The notes below the pieces were generated by a model. That model saw nothing but the letters and a program-made list of their open reading frames with translations, ran no database searches and was not told the origin of the DNA. Positions 1 to 8,974 of a stretch of 64,000 nt of DNA are shown here, in pieces. Location of the stretch: NCBI RefSeq assembly GCF_002760655.1, contig NZ_PDOC01000007.1, positions 124,001-188,000 of the forward strand. The letters run 5' to 3'. The stretch's first letter is position 1. Each line of letters opens with the position of its first letter. This stretch comes from Massilia eurypsychrophila (GTDB taxonomy: Bacteria > Pseudomonadota > Gammaproteobacteria > Burkholderiales > Burkholderiaceae_D). Position numbers and translations under genes: made by a program.

Positions 1-1057
1 GGTCGATGCTGATCGGGCCGCGCGGGCTCTCCCACTTCATGTTCGACAGCACCTGCATCGCCGCGTCGCCGGTGACGTTGCCATTGAGCTTGCGGATCGT
101 TTCGTAGATCATGCCCATCGTGTCGTATGCGGCGACGGTGACGAAGGTCGCCGGCGGACGGTTCGGATTGGCGACGGCGTAGGCCTTCAGGAAGGTCTTG
201 TTGGCTTCGTTGTCGAGCGCGGTCGAGTAGTTCAGCACCGTGATGGCGCCAAGCGCCCGCTCGCCCAGCGACTCGAGGGTAGGGGAGTCGCTCGTCATGT
301 CGCCGACGCCGAGGAACTTGACGCCCGCCTTGTCGAGCCCCTTGTCGCTGAACGCCTTCAGTACGCCGATGCCGTCTTCTGCGCCAGGGGCGAAGAAGAA
401 CAGCGCGTCCGGCTTTTCATCCTTGACGCGCTGGATGAACGGCGAGTAGTCGGGATTTGCCAGCGGCACCCGCGACGAGCCGACGATCTTGCCGCCGCCG
501 GCGGTAAAGCCCTTGGTGAAGCGCGCCTCGGCGTCGATGCCGGTGCTGTAGTCGCTGACCAGTGTGTAGACCTTGCCGACCTTGTTTTTTGCGGTCCAGG
601 TGCCGAACGGCTCGGTCATCTGCTGCATCGTCATCGCGGTGCGCAGCATGTACGGCGACTTCGACGTAATGCCGGTGGTGACCGCGTTCATGACGATCAT
701 CGGCATCTTGGCCTGGGTAGCGATTGGCGCCACCGCCAGCGCGCTTGGCGTCAGCGAAAAGCCGACCAGGAAGCTGACCTTGTCGCGCGAGACCAGCTCC
801 TGCGCGGCGCGCTTCGACAGTTCGGCGTTGGTGCCGCCGTCGTCGCGGTAGATGATCTCGATCTTCTTGCCGGCCACCTTGTCGCCGTTTTGCTGCAGGA
901 AGGTCTTGATGCCGTCTTCGAACGGCTTGCCGGTATTGGCAAAGGGACCGGTGAGCGCGGCGATGACGCCGATCTTGATCGTATCCTGGGCGTGCGCCAG
1001 GTTACTGGCAAACGGCAGGGCAGCCAGCACGACGCAGGCGAGGGTTTTCATTTTCAT
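1..1057 (-). CDS. ABC transporter periplasmic substrate-binding protein (LIV/aromatic acid type), C-terminus cut by window edge
   Basis: This is a periplasmic binding protein of the Peripla_BP_6 family. The start at 1057 follows a good Shine-Dalgarno (GGAGACG) and begins a signal peptide with a likely AHAQ cleavage site near residue 23. The mature protein opens DTIKIGVIAALTGPFA, and the frame stays open to base 1. It is a close paralogue of the binding proteins at 7551-8726 and 21183-22379, sharing the SRDKV, FxLTP and NPDYSPF-type stretches. It lies 26 bases downstream of fcs in the same direction, so it is probably the last or a late gene of the ech-vdh-fcs operon. Inference: it captures hydroxycinnamates such as ferulate. 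The ligand is not proven by sequence, and no permease gene sits beside it in view. Confidence 0.9.
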   Translation of the reverse strand, partial: MKMKTLACVVLAALPFASNLAHAQDTIKIGVIAALTGPFANTGKPFEDGIKTFLQQNGDKVAGKKIEIIYRDDGGTNAELSKRAAQELVSRDKVSFLVGFSLTPSALAVAPIATQAKMPMIVMNAVTTGITSKSPYMLRTAMTMQQMTEPFGTWTAKNKVGKVYTLVSDYSTGIDAEARFTKGFTAGGGKIVGSSRVPLANPDYSPFIQRVKDEKPDALFFFAPGAEDGIGVLKAFSDKGLDKAGVKFLGVGDMTSDSPTLESLGERALGAITVLNYSTALDNEANKTFLKAYAVANPNRPPATFVTVAAYDTMGMIYETIRKLNGNVTGDAAMQVLSNMKWESPRGPISID

Positions 1058-1083
1058 ATCGTCTCCTTTTATAGTTATGCTGG

Positions 1084-2931
1084 TCATGCCAGCTTTGCTG
1101 CGAATATCGTCTGAGCTTCGGTTCCTTCGTACATCGATTCGATCAGCGCCGCGCGCCGTGTCAGCACGGCAGCCTGGTTGACCGACCCCTTGTCGGTCAG
1201 CTCGCGCTGGTCGATCGACGGCGGCTCCGCCAGCAGCAGCAGGCGGTCGACCCGCGTAGCCGATCCACTGGCGTCGGCGTTGAGGGCGTCGACCAGCTGC
1301 TGGAAAAATGCGCGCACCGGCGCGCTTGCCAGCACGTCGGAAGCGCTTGCGCCGGCCGGCAGGCCTGACAACGCGTGGCAGTTCTCCTGCCGCGGAAAAA
1401 TCAGCAGACCGATGGCGTCGCGGTCGATGCCGGTGACCACCGCCTCCATCACGTACGGCGCGCCCTGGCTGATGACGCGCGCCCGCAGCGGCCCGACGCT
1501 GACGAATGTTCCGGTGCTGAGCTTGAAGTCTTCGGCGATGCGGCCGTCGAACATGAAGCCGAGCTCCGGGTGCTGGTCGTCGGCGAAGCGCAGCGCGTCG
1601 CCGGTGCGGTAAAAGCCGTCGTCGTCGAACGCTTCAGCGGTCAGGCCAGGCGCGCGCCAGTAGCCGGGCGTTACATGGGGGCCGTGGAAACGCGCTTCCA
1701 TCTTGGCGCCGACCGGCACCAGCTTGACCTTGCAGCCAGGCGCGGGAACGCCGACGTAGCCTGCCTTGACGATGGCGCCGGTGCCGAAGGTGCAGGACGG
1801 CGACGTCTCGGTCATGCCAAGCCCGGTCATAATGCGGATCGATTCGCCGCAATGGGCCACGGCGATGGCGTCGAGCCGATCCCACGCCGCCTGCGACAGG
1901 CCGGCGCCGGCGCAGAAGAACAGCTTCACGCGCGAGAAGAACGTCTCGCGCAGCGCCGCGTCGCGTTCCAGCGCTTCGGTCAGCATCTCCCAGCCTTTCG
2001 GGATGTTGAAGTAGATGGTCGGCGCGATCTCGGTCAGGTTGCGCAGCGTGACGGGAAAGTCGCGCGGCATCGGCTTGCCGTCGTCGAGGTACAGCGTGCC
2101 GCCGTTATACAGAACGATGCCGACATTGTGGCTGCCGCCGAAGGTGTGGTTCCATGGCAGCCAGTCGAGCAGCACCGGCGCTTCGTCGGCCATGAACGGG
2201 AACGTCTGCAGCAGCATCTGCTGGTTACTGCACAACATGCCGTGCGTCGTGATCACCGCCTTCGGCTTTTTGGTCGAGCCGGAGGTGAAGAGGAACTTGG
2301 CGATGGTGTCGGGCCTGATGGCGGCGTTGGCCTGGTCGACGCTGCCCGTGCTGGCGCCGAGCAGGCTGGCAAAGCGCGTGACCTCGCGGCCGGAAAAGTC
2401 GCCTTCGTCGAGAATGAGTTCGGCGTCGGACGGCAGCACGGCCGACAGCGCGCGCCCGAACGCGGCGCCATCGGTGGCGTACACCGCGCCGGGCGTGAGC
2501 TGGGCGATCAGTTCGGCCAGCTTGCCGTAGTCGGTCGCCACCAGCGAGTAAGACGGCGACAACGGCGCGTACGGCACGCCGGCATACATCGCGCCGAGCG
2601 CCAGCTGGAAGTGCTGCACGTCGTTACCGGACAAGATCACCAGCGGCCGCTCGGCCGACAGGCCGCGATCGAGCAGCGCCTGGCCGATGCGGCGCGCGCG
2701 AGACAGCACGTCGGCATACGACAGGCGGATCCATTCGCCGTCGGCGCCGCGGCGCGCGACCAGCGTGCGCTCCGGATGGGCCGCGGCGCCCTGCACCAGG
2801 CGGTCGGTAAAGCGCGCCGGAAAGTCGCCCAGCGGCGTTACGGCGTCGACATGCCAGACGCCGTCGGCCTGCCAGGCGGCGATCTCCGGCTCGCCGAGCC
2901 TGACGGGCCGGCGCTTGACGGGTTGGTTCAT
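1084..2931 (-). CDS. fcs: Feruloyl-CoA synthetase (hydroxycinnamate:CoA ligase)
   Basis: This 615-residue acyl-adenylate-forming enzyme activates ferulate, and probably caffeate and p-coumarate, to the CoA thioester with ATP. The AMP-binding P-loop LFTSGSTKKPKA is at about residues 214-225, and a GMTETSP-type motif follows further on. Its length and N-terminal RPVRLGEPE segment match the bacterial feruloyl-CoA synthase family rather than short 4-coumarate ligases. The start at 2931 follows a GGAGGGGG ribosome site and lies 12 bases after vdh, which supports one operon. The next enzyme in the pathway, Ech, is encoded upstream. Substrate range among hydroxycinnamates is inference. Confidence 0.93.
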   Translation of the reverse strand: MNQPVKRRPVRLGEPEIAAWQADGVWHVDAVTPLGDFPARFTDRLVQGAAAHPERTLVARRGADGEWIRLSYADVLSRARRIGQALLDRGLSAERPLVILSGNDVQHFQLALGAMYAGVPYAPLSPSYSLVATDYGKLAELIAQLTPGAVYATDGAAFGRALSAVLPSDAELILDEGDFSGREVTRFASLLGASTGSVDQANAAIRPDTIAKFLFTSGSTKKPKAVITTHGMLCSNQQMLLQTFPFMADEAPVLLDWLPWNHTFGGSHNVGIVLYNGGTLYLDDGKPMPRDFPVTLRNLTEIAPTIYFNIPKGWEMLTEALERDAALRETFFSRVKLFFCAGAGLSQAAWDRLDAIAVAHCGESIRIMTGLGMTETSPSCTFGTGAIVKAGYVGVPAPGCKVKLVPVGAKMEARFHGPHVTPGYWRAPGLTAEAFDDDGFYRTGDALRFADDQHPELGFMFDGRIAEDFKLSTGTFVSVGPLRARVISQGAPYVMEAVVTGIDRDAIGLLIFPRQENCHALSGLPAGASASDVLASAPVRAFFQQLVDALNADASGSATRVDRLLLLAEPPSIDQRELTDKGSVNQAAVLTRRAALIESMYEGTEAQTIFAAKLA

Positions 2932-2943
2932 CGTCCCCCTCCG

Positions 2944-4389
2944 TCAGATCGGGTAGTGGCGCGGCGTGGTCTGGATGGTGATCCAGCGCAGGTCGGTGAA
3001 TTCGGCGATCGCCGCCTTGCCGCCGAACCGGCCGTAGCCACTGCCCTTGACGCCGCCGAACGGCATCTGCGCTTCATCGTGCACGGTAGGGCCGTTGATG
3101 TGGCAGATGCCCGACTCGATGCGCTGCGCCACCGCCATCGCGCGGCCGATGTCGCGGCTGAAGACCGCCGACGACAGGCCGTATTCGCTGTCGTTGGCGA
3201 GGCGGATCGCTTCCTCGTCGGTGTCGAAGCGCAGGATCGACACGATCGGGCCGAACGACTCCTGCTGGTAGATCGCCATGTCGGGCGTGACGCCGTCGAC
3301 TATCGCCGGCTGCATGATGTTGCCGACCACGCCGGCGCTGGACTGCATCACCGTGGCGCCGCGCTCGCTCGCGTCGTTGACCAGCGCGGCGACGCGGGTT
3401 GCCGCCGCCGGATCGACCATGCCGGCCAGCGGCGCGTCGGACGCGGCGGCGCGCAAGGTGGCCGTCTTGGCGGCGAATTTTTCGAGGAAGACCGGCGCGA
3501 TCTTGCGGTCGACCAGGATGCGGTCGGCCGACATGCAGATCTGGCCCTGGTTGAAGAACGCGCTGAAGGCGGCCGCTTCGACGGCGGCGTCGAGGTCGGC
3601 GTCGTCGAGCACCACGACCGGGTTCTTGCCGCCCAATTCGAGCAGCACGGGTTTCAGGTGCAGCGCGCATTGCTGGGCGATGATGCGGCCGACGTGGGTC
3701 GAGCCGGTGAAGTTCACGCGGCGCACGGCCGGATGCGCGATCAGGCGCTCGACGACGGCCGCCGCGTCCTGCGGCGCGTTGGTGATGACGTTGACGACGC
3801 CCGGCGGGAAGCCGGCTTCGTCGAACACGGCGCCGATCAGGCGGTGCAGCGCCGGGCAGATCTCCGACGCTTTCAGGATGACGGTATTGCCGCACGCGAG
3901 CGGCATGGCCAGTGCGCGCGTGCCGAGGATGACCGGCGCATTCCACGGCGCGATGCCGACCACCACGCCGCAAGGCTGGCGCACGCCCATCGCCAGCGAG
4001 CCTGGCAGGTCGGACGGAATGACTTCGCCGCTGATCTGGGTCGTCATCGATGCCGCTTCGCGCAGCATGTTGGCCGCCAGCGTCGCGTTGAACTGATACC
4101 AGACCGGCGCGCCGCCGGCTTCGGCGACGCCGCGCGCGACGAAGTCGGCGCGGTGGCTCTCCATCACGTCGGCCGCTTTTTGCAGCAGCGCGCGGCGCGC
4201 GCCAGGCAGCATCGCCGCCCACGCCGGAAAGGCCCGCTGGGCGGCATCGATGGCGCGGTCGACGTCGGCCAGTTGCGCGGCGGCCGCGCGCGTGGCGACC
4301 TCGCCGGTGGCGGGATTGCGCCGCTCGAATACGGCTTCATTGGTGGCGGCATGCGACTCGCCGCCGCTCAGCAGATCGGTATTGAACAT
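2944..4389 (-). CDS. vdh: Vanillin dehydrogenase (NAD(P)-dependent aldehyde dehydrogenase)
   Basis: This 481-residue aldehyde dehydrogenase oxidises vanillin to vanillate (or protocatechualdehyde to protocatechuate). Visible landmarks are the PWN motif with Asn150, the general base in ELGGK (Glu251), and the catalytic cysteine in GQICMS (Cys285). The start at 4389 is preceded by AGGAGA. It sits between ech and fcs in one transcription direction, with 76 bases to ech and 12 to fcs. The family also includes benzaldehyde and salicylaldehyde dehydrogenases. The vanillin assignment rests on the operon context. Confidence 0.92.
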   Translation of the reverse strand: MFNTDLLSGGESHAATNEAVFERRNPATGEVATRAAAAQLADVDRAIDAAQRAFPAWAAMLPGARRALLQKAADVMESHRADFVARGVAEAGGAPVWYQFNATLAANMLREAASMTTQISGEVIPSDLPGSLAMGVRQPCGVVVGIAPWNAPVILGTRALAMPLACGNTVILKASEICPALHRLIGAVFDEAGFPPGVVNVITNAPQDAAAVVERLIAHPAVRRVNFTGSTHVGRIIAQQCALHLKPVLLELGGKNPVVVLDDADLDAAVEAAAFSAFFNQGQICMSADRILVDRKIAPVFLEKFAAKTATLRAAASDAPLAGMVDPAAATRVAALVNDASERGATVMQSSAGVVGNIMQPAIVDGVTPDMAIYQQESFGPIVSILRFDTDEEAIRLANDSEYGLSSAVFSRDIGRAMAVAQRIESGICHINGPTVHDEAQMPFGGVKGSGYGRFGGKAAIAEFTDLRWITIQTTPRHYPI

Positions 4390-4465
4390 CAGAGGTCTCC
4401 TCTGTTAATTGGATGATTGGCATGCCGCCGGGGCGGCTGCCGCTTCTATCGTTGGATTGCGTGCT

Positions 4466-5299
4466 TCAGCTGCGCTTGTACGTCTGCAGGCCCGGCTTGA
4501 TCGTCTTGTCGTCGAGGAACTGCTTGAGGCCTTCCTTGCGGCCCTTTTCCGGGTCGCGGTAATTCGACTGGTCGGTCTTGGCGTACAGGTAGTCTTCGCC
4601 TTGTTCCCACGTCAGTTCGCGCGCGCGCTTGAAGCCCTGCTTAGCATAGCGCAACACGACCGGGTTCTTTGCCAGCAGCTTTTCGGCCAGCGCGATGACG
4701 CTCTCGCGCAGCTGGTCTTTCGGCACGCTCTTGTTGATCAGGCCCATTTGCGCCGCCTGCACGCCGGTGAAAGTCTCGCCCGTCATGATGTAGTACAGCG
4801 CTTCGCGGTGGCCCATGGTGTCGGCGACCGCCTTGCTGACCAGGTTGCCCGGCGGGATGCCCCAGTTGATTTCCGACAGGCCGAACACGGCGTCATCGGC
4901 GGCAATGGCCAGGTCGCAGGCGACCAGCGGCGAGAAGGCGCCGCCGAAGCACCAGCCGTTGACCATCGCGATGGTGGCCTTGCTGTACATGCGCAGCAGT
5001 TTCCACTGCCACTGCGAGCAGTCGCGGCGCATGCGTTCCTGCATGATTTCCGGCTTGCCGTCGGTCTCGCGGAAGTATTCCTTCAGGTCCATGCCGGCGG
5101 TCCAGGCATCGCCGGCGCCGGTCAGCACGATAACCTGTGCCTCGTCGTCGAGTTCCAGTGTTTCGAGCACGTCAATCATTTCGCGGTTGAGCGTAGGGCT
5201 CATCGCGTTGCGTTTCTCGGGCCGGTTCAGGGTAATCCAGCCGATGCCGTTCTCGACATCGACCTTCACGGTTTGCCAGCGCGCTGCATATTTGGACAT
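4466..5299 (-). CDS. ech: p-Hydroxycinnamoyl-CoA hydratase/lyase (feruloyl-CoA hydratase/vanillin lyase)
   Basis: This crotonase-fold enzyme of 277 residues hydrates feruloyl-CoA and cleaves it to vanillin and acetyl-CoA. The three residues known to matter in the family all fall at the expected places: Ser123 in GGAFSPL, Glu143 in GLSEINWG, and Tyr239 in DYLYAK. Length and C-terminus (KPGLQTYKRS) match the HCHL subfamily, not general enoyl-CoA hydratases. It is the first gene of the ech-vdh-fcs operon. A strong GAGGAG site precedes the ATG at 5299, and a palindromic operator sits just upstream. Confidence 0.96.
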   Translation of the reverse strand: MSKYAARWQTVKVDVENGIGWITLNRPEKRNAMSPTLNREMIDVLETLELDDEAQVIVLTGAGDAWTAGMDLKEYFRETDGKPEIMQERMRRDCSQWQWKLLRMYSKATIAMVNGWCFGGAFSPLVACDLAIAADDAVFGLSEINWGIPPGNLVSKAVADTMGHREALYYIMTGETFTGVQAAQMGLINKSVPKDQLRESVIALAEKLLAKNPVVLRYAKQGFKRARELTWEQGEDYLYAKTDQSNYRDPEKGRKEGLKQFLDDKTIKPGLQTYKRS

Positions 5300-5326
5300 A
5301 CAATGTCTCCTCTTGAGTAAGTTTGT

Positions 5327-5343
5327 TATCAGGCTACCTGATA
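5327..5343. promoter_or_regulatory. Palindromic operator between ech and marR
   Basis: A perfect inverted repeat, TATCAGG-CTA-CCTGATA, has 7-base arms and a 3-base centre. It lies about 9 bases downstream of the proposed ech -10 box, so it would cover the transcription start. MarR-family repressors of ferulate genes are known to bind such sites and release on hydroxycinnamoyl-CoA. That the adjacent MarR protein binds here is inference. Confidence 0.7.
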
Positions 5344-5351
5344 TGCAACTT

Positions 5352-5380
5352 ATACTATACGCACCTGTCCCGCTTTACAA
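5352..5380 (-). promoter_or_regulatory. Probable sigma-70 promoter of the ech-vdh-fcs operon
   Basis: On the minus strand, TTGTAA (5375-5380) and TAGTAT (5352-5357) are separated by 17 bases. The palindrome at 5327-5343 follows immediately downstream. The assignment is by consensus match only. Confidence 0.5.
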
Positions 5381-5390
5381 GTTGAATTTT

Positions 5391-5858
5391 ATGGTCCCCG
5401 CAAATTTATCCCCATCGCATGACGACGGCGTCAAGCCGCTCGGCCTGGCTTACCTGGTTGGCCGGCTCGATCACGTGCTCAACAAGCGCCTGCGCGATTG
5501 CCTGGCGCCGTTCGGCCTGTCGGTGTCGCAGTACACGGCGCTGTCGGTGTTTCGCGCCCAGGGTGCGCTGTCGAATGCGCAGCTGGCGGTACGCACGATG
5601 ATTTCACCGCAGTCGGCCAACGAAATGGTCAAGACGATGGAAGTGCAGGGCTGGATCGAACGTAATCCCGATCCGACGCACGGCCGCATCATCCAGATCA
5701 GCCTGACCGAACGGGGCCAGGCGATCCTGCGCGAGTGCGACGCCAAAGTGAGGGCGGTGGAGATGGTCATGTTTCCCGACATGAAGGACGACGAGCGCGC
5801 GCGCCTGCATGCGCAGCTGCGCGCCGCGGTGCGGGCGATGAGCCTTGATGGCATTTAA
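5391..5858 (+). CDS. MarR-family transcriptional regulator of the hydroxycinnamate operon
   Basis: This 155-residue winged-helix regulator has the MarR pattern: a helical start (LVGRLDHVLNKRLRD), a recognition region around SNAQLAVRTMISPQSAN, and a wing with DPTHGRIIQISLTERG. It is divergent from ech across 91 bases containing a perfect palindrome. I chose the ATG at 5391. An in-frame ATG at 5343 is possible, but it would overlap the operator. By analogy with FerC/FerR-type regulators it likely represses ech-vdh-fcs until a hydroxycinnamoyl-CoA appears. Effector and targets are inferred from position. Confidence 0.88.
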   Translation: MVPANLSPSHDDGVKPLGLAYLVGRLDHVLNKRLRDCLAPFGLSVSQYTALSVFRAQGALSNAQLAVRTMISPQSANEMVKTMEVQGWIERNPDPTHGRIIQISLTERGQAILRECDAKVRAVEMVMFPDMKDDERARLHAQLRAAVRAMSLDGI

Positions 5859-5961
5859 CTCTTCTTAGCCTGTGGCTATTAGTCCAATACACATAATTGC
5901 CAGCGACTATTGCCTGCGTGCGTTACTATTGCCAGACTGAAACGCACCCAAAGGAATCATC

Positions 5962-7425
5962 GTGAACGAGCCTATCCTCACCACCGCCTCCGGCATCCCG
6001 GTCGACGACAACCAGAATTCGCTCAGCGCCGGCCCGCGCGGCCCGCTGCTGTTGCAGGACTTTCACCTGATCGAAAAGCTGCAGCGCTTTAACCGCGAGC
6101 GCATTCCCGAGCGCGTGGTGCACGCAAAAGGCTCCGGCGCGTTCGGCACCTTCACCGTCACCGAAGACATCACCGCGCTGACCAAGGCGAAGCTGTTTTC
6201 CGAGATCGGCAAGAAAACCGAGACGTTCCTGCGCTTCTCCACCGTGGGCGGCGAGCGCGGCAGCGCCGACACCGAGCGCGATCCACGCGGTTTCGCGATG
6301 CGCTTTTATACGGAAGAAGGCAACTGGGACCTGGTCGGCAACAACACCCCGGTGTTCTTCATCAAGGACGCCATCAAGTTCCCCGACTTCATCCACACCC
6401 AGAAACGCGATCCGCAATCGAACCTGAAGTCGCCCAACATGATGTTCGATTTCTGGAGCAAGGCGCCCGAAAGCCTGCACCAGGTGACGATCCTGTTTTC
6501 CGAGCGCGGCACGCCGGACGGCTACCGCCACATGCACGGCTTCGGCAGCCACACCTACAGCATGGTCAACGCCGCCGGCGAGCGCGTGTACGTGAAGTGG
6601 CACATCAAGACGCGCCAGGGCGTCAAGAACCTCAGCGCGGACGAGGCCGGGCGCCTGGCGGGCAGCGATCCGGACTACGCGCAGCGCGACCTGTTCAACG
6701 CCATTGCAGCCGGCAACTTCCCGCAGTGGGACGTCAAGCTGCAGGTAGCGACCGAGCAGCAACTGGTCGACTGGGAAGCGCGCACCGGCTGGAACCCGTT
6801 CGACGTGACCAAGGTCTGGCCGCACGGCGACTTCCCGCTGCGCCTGGTCGGCGTGTTCGAACTGAACCGCAATCCCGACAACTATCACGCTGACGTCGAG
6901 CAGGTGGCTTTTTCGCCGGCCAATGCGGTGCCGGGCCTGGGCTACTCGCCCGACAAGATGCTGCAGGGTCGCCTGTTCGGCTATCACGATGCGGCGCTGT
7001 ACCGGGTTGGCACCAACCACCAGCATCTGCCGGTCAACGCGGCGCGCTGCCCGGTCTACAACCAGCAGCGCGATGGCGAGATGGTGGTCGGCAATGGCGG
7101 CGCAGCGCGCAACTACGCCACCGTCGTGGCGGCCGGCTTGCCTGACAGCGGCATGGGCAATGGCGAACCGCCACTCGCCTTGAGCGGGCCTGCCGGACGC
7201 TACGATGGCCGCGGCAAGGAAGACGACTTCACCCAGGCGGGCAACTTGTTCCGCTTGATGACGGCGTCGGAAAAGCTGAGCTTGTGCAACAACCTGGCCG
7301 GACCGCTGAGCCAGGTCGACGCGGACATTTTGCAGCGCCAACTGGGCCACTTCGACAAGGCCGACCCGGCATACGGCGCCGGCGTGCGCGCGGCGTTGGC
7401 CGCGCGTGGCGCCAACGTCGCTTGA
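5962..7425 (+). CDS. katA: Monofunctional haem catalase (small subunit, about 55 kDa)
   Basis: This 487-residue catalase decomposes hydrogen peroxide. The distal histidine is His54 in RVVHAKG, the distal asparagine is in VGNNTPVFF near residue 127, and a proximal haem tyrosine lies in the RLFGYHDAALYR stretch. There is no C-terminal flavodoxin-like extension, unlike the large catalase at 55559. The start is a GTG at 5962 with AAAGGA about 8 bases upstream. It is followed by a strong terminator-like palindrome. It stands alone between the ferulate genes and a binding-protein gene. No dedicated OxyR site was recognised. Confidence 0.95.
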   Translation: MNEPILTTASGIPVDDNQNSLSAGPRGPLLLQDFHLIEKLQRFNRERIPERVVHAKGSGAFGTFTVTEDITALTKAKLFSEIGKKTETFLRFSTVGGERGSADTERDPRGFAMRFYTEEGNWDLVGNNTPVFFIKDAIKFPDFIHTQKRDPQSNLKSPNMMFDFWSKAPESLHQVTILFSERGTPDGYRHMHGFGSHTYSMVNAAGERVYVKWHIKTRQGVKNLSADEAGRLAGSDPDYAQRDLFNAIAAGNFPQWDVKLQVATEQQLVDWEARTGWNPFDVTKVWPHGDFPLRLVGVFELNRNPDNYHADVEQVAFSPANAVPGLGYSPDKMLQGRLFGYHDAALYRVGTNHQHLPVNAARCPVYNQQRDGEMVVGNGGAARNYATVVAAGLPDSGMGNGEPPLALSGPAGRYDGRGKEDDFTQAGNLFRLMTASEKLSLCNNLAGPLSQVDADILQRQLGHFDKADPAYGAGVRAALAARGANVA

Positions 7426-7511
7426 TGTAACGGCGGCAGCGACGTGCTGCTGCCACTCGCCTTCGCCCATGCCGTAACGTAAAAGCGTCGAACGCTACGG
7501 CATCGGCCTGC

Positions 7512-7543
7512 ACCGGGGTCAGACCAGTTGGTCTGACCCCGGT
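7512..7543. terminator. Bidirectional terminator made of a GGGGTC palindrome
   Basis: Two 15-base arms (starting ACCGGGGTCAGACCA) pair perfectly around a GT centre and are followed by TTTTG on the plus strand. It lies between the convergent catalase and binding-protein genes. The core GGGGTCAGACC is the same motif found at 18441-18540, 31864-31992 and, in variant form, at 46817-46941. It is therefore also a member of a dispersed repeat family. Confidence 0.75.
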
Positions 7544-7550
7544 TTTGCGT

Positions 7551-8726
7551 TTACTTGCCCGGATCTTTGACGTCGGTGAACTTGTCGAACTCGACGTTGT
7601 AGAGTTCGCCGCCGACCTGCTCGACCTTGCGCACATACACCGTCTGCACGACGTCGCGGGTGGCCGGATCGATCATGATCGGGCCGCGCGGGCTGTTCAG
7701 CTTCATCCCCTTCAGCACTGCCATCGCCTTGTCGCCGTCGATATTGCCGTTCAGCTTGCGCGCTACTTCGTAGATCGCCGCCATGCCGTCGTACGCGCCG
7801 ACGGCCATGAAGTTCGGCCGCCCGCCGCTTGGGTTGGCGCTGGCGAAGCTCTTCAGGAACGCCGCATTCTCAGGCGATTTGTGCGCCGCCGAATAGTGGA
7901 ACGTGGTGATCACGCCCAGGGTTGCCGGGCCCATCGCCGGCAGCACGTGATCGTCCGTCAGGTCGCCGGTGCCGATGACCTTGATGCCGGCTTCGGCCAG
8001 GCCGCGCTCGCGGTAGCCCTTCATGAACGCGATGCTCTGCTCGCCGGCCGGCACGAACACGAACACCGCATCCGGCTTGGCATCCTTGATGCGCTGGATG
8101 AACGGCGAGAAATCGGGATTCTTCAGCGGTACGCGGATCGCCTCGGTCACGGTGCCGCCGCCTTTTACCAGCGTCTCCTTGAACGCGGTTTCGGCATCGA
8201 TGCCGGGACCGTAGTCGGCCACCAGCGTGACCACTTTGCGGATGTTGTTCTTGCTCGCCCAGGTGCCCATCGGCGCCGAAATTTGCGGCAGCGTCATCGA
8301 GAAGCGCGCGATGTAGTTCGACTTGGTGGTGATGACCGACGTCGCCGCATTCATGATGATCATCGGCGTCTTCGACTGCTCGGCAATCGGCGCGACCGCC
8401 ATCGCTTCCGGCGTCAGGCCGAAGCCGGCCAGGAAATCGACCTTCTCGCGCACCACCAGTTCCTGCGCCAGGCGCTTGGCCACTTCCGGCGCCGGGCCGG
8501 TGGTGTCCTTCATGATGATCTGGATCTTCTTGCCGCCGACGGTGTCGCCATGCAACGCCATGTACGCCTTGATGCCGCCTTCCATCTGCTTGCCGTAGTC
8601 GGCGAACGGGCCGGAGAACGGCGCGATCAAGCCGACCTTGATGGTGTCCTGCGCCTGCGCCAGCGGCGCGCCGAGCATCGTCGCTGCAGCCAGCGCTGCC
8701 AGTGCCGCGGTGTTTTTGATTGTCAT
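7551..8726 (-). CDS. ABC transporter periplasmic substrate-binding protein (aromatic acid type)
   Basis: This is a 391-residue Peripla_BP_6 protein. The start at 8726 follows GGAGACAG and gives a clean signal peptide with cleavage near AQAQ; the open frame upstream of it lacks these traits. The mature protein begins DTIKVGLIAPFSGPFA. It is closely similar along its length to the other two binding proteins here. It is divergent from the porin at 8975, a pair that suggests outer-membrane entry plus periplasmic capture of the same class of solutes. The only permease/ATPase set in the window is at 15089-18426. Sharing that set is inference. Confidence 0.92.
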   Translation of the reverse strand: MTIKNTAALAALAAATMLGAPLAQAQDTIKVGLIAPFSGPFADYGKQMEGGIKAYMALHGDTVGGKKIQIIMKDTTGPAPEVAKRLAQELVVREKVDFLAGFGLTPEAMAVAPIAEQSKTPMIIMNAATSVITTKSNYIARFSMTLPQISAPMGTWASKNNIRKVVTLVADYGPGIDAETAFKETLVKGGGTVTEAIRVPLKNPDFSPFIQRIKDAKPDAVFVFVPAGEQSIAFMKGYRERGLAEAGIKVIGTGDLTDDHVLPAMGPATLGVITTFHYSAAHKSPENAAFLKSFASANPSGGRPNFMAVGAYDGMAAIYEVARKLNGNIDGDKAMAVLKGMKLNSPRGPIMIDPATRDVVQTVYVRKVEQVGGELYNVEFDKFTDVKDPGK

Positions 8727-8835
8727 TTCTGTCTCCGGTGTGTTTGATTTGGGGCGCGCGGCGCCTGCCAATCGAAACCGGCATGCATTGTCGCGCGCGG
8801 ACGACACTGTCTCATGAACTAACGGAACTGTGTTC

Positions 8836-8907
8836 TTGACAATGCGTCGCGGTAACAATAGTATCCAATCAGCGTTCGATAAACAACCGATTGTTCGATT
8901 ACCGCAC
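8836..8907 (+). promoter_or_regulatory. Porin promoter with two PcaR-like GTTCGAT boxes
   Basis: TTGACA (8836-8841) and TAGTAT (8859-8864) are 17 bases apart. Just downstream are GTTCGATAAACAACC (8874-8888) and GTTCGATTACCGCAC (8893-8907), spaced 19 bases, about two helical turns. The second resembles the published Pseudomonas PcaR box (GTTCGATAATCGCAC as I recall it) at 13 of 15 positions. The same GTTCGAT half-site forms the palindrome upstream of pcaI at 12413. Binding by an IclR regulator is inference. Confidence 0.55.
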
Positions 8908-8974
8908 AAACAATTTGGTAACTAATATCCTGCTTCAGCAGGGCCCAGTTCTACAACCCGGAGGAGACAACACA

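Noticed and set aside
1375-4416. A 1013-codon open frame on the plus strand opposite fcs and vdh
   Set aside because: It is antisense to two well-supported enzymes, has low-complexity Arg/Ala/His-rich text and no domain. High GC makes such antisense frames common.
5926-7470. A 514-codon frame antisense to the catalase
   Set aside because: The plus strand carries every catalase residue expected. The antisense text is compositionally biased.
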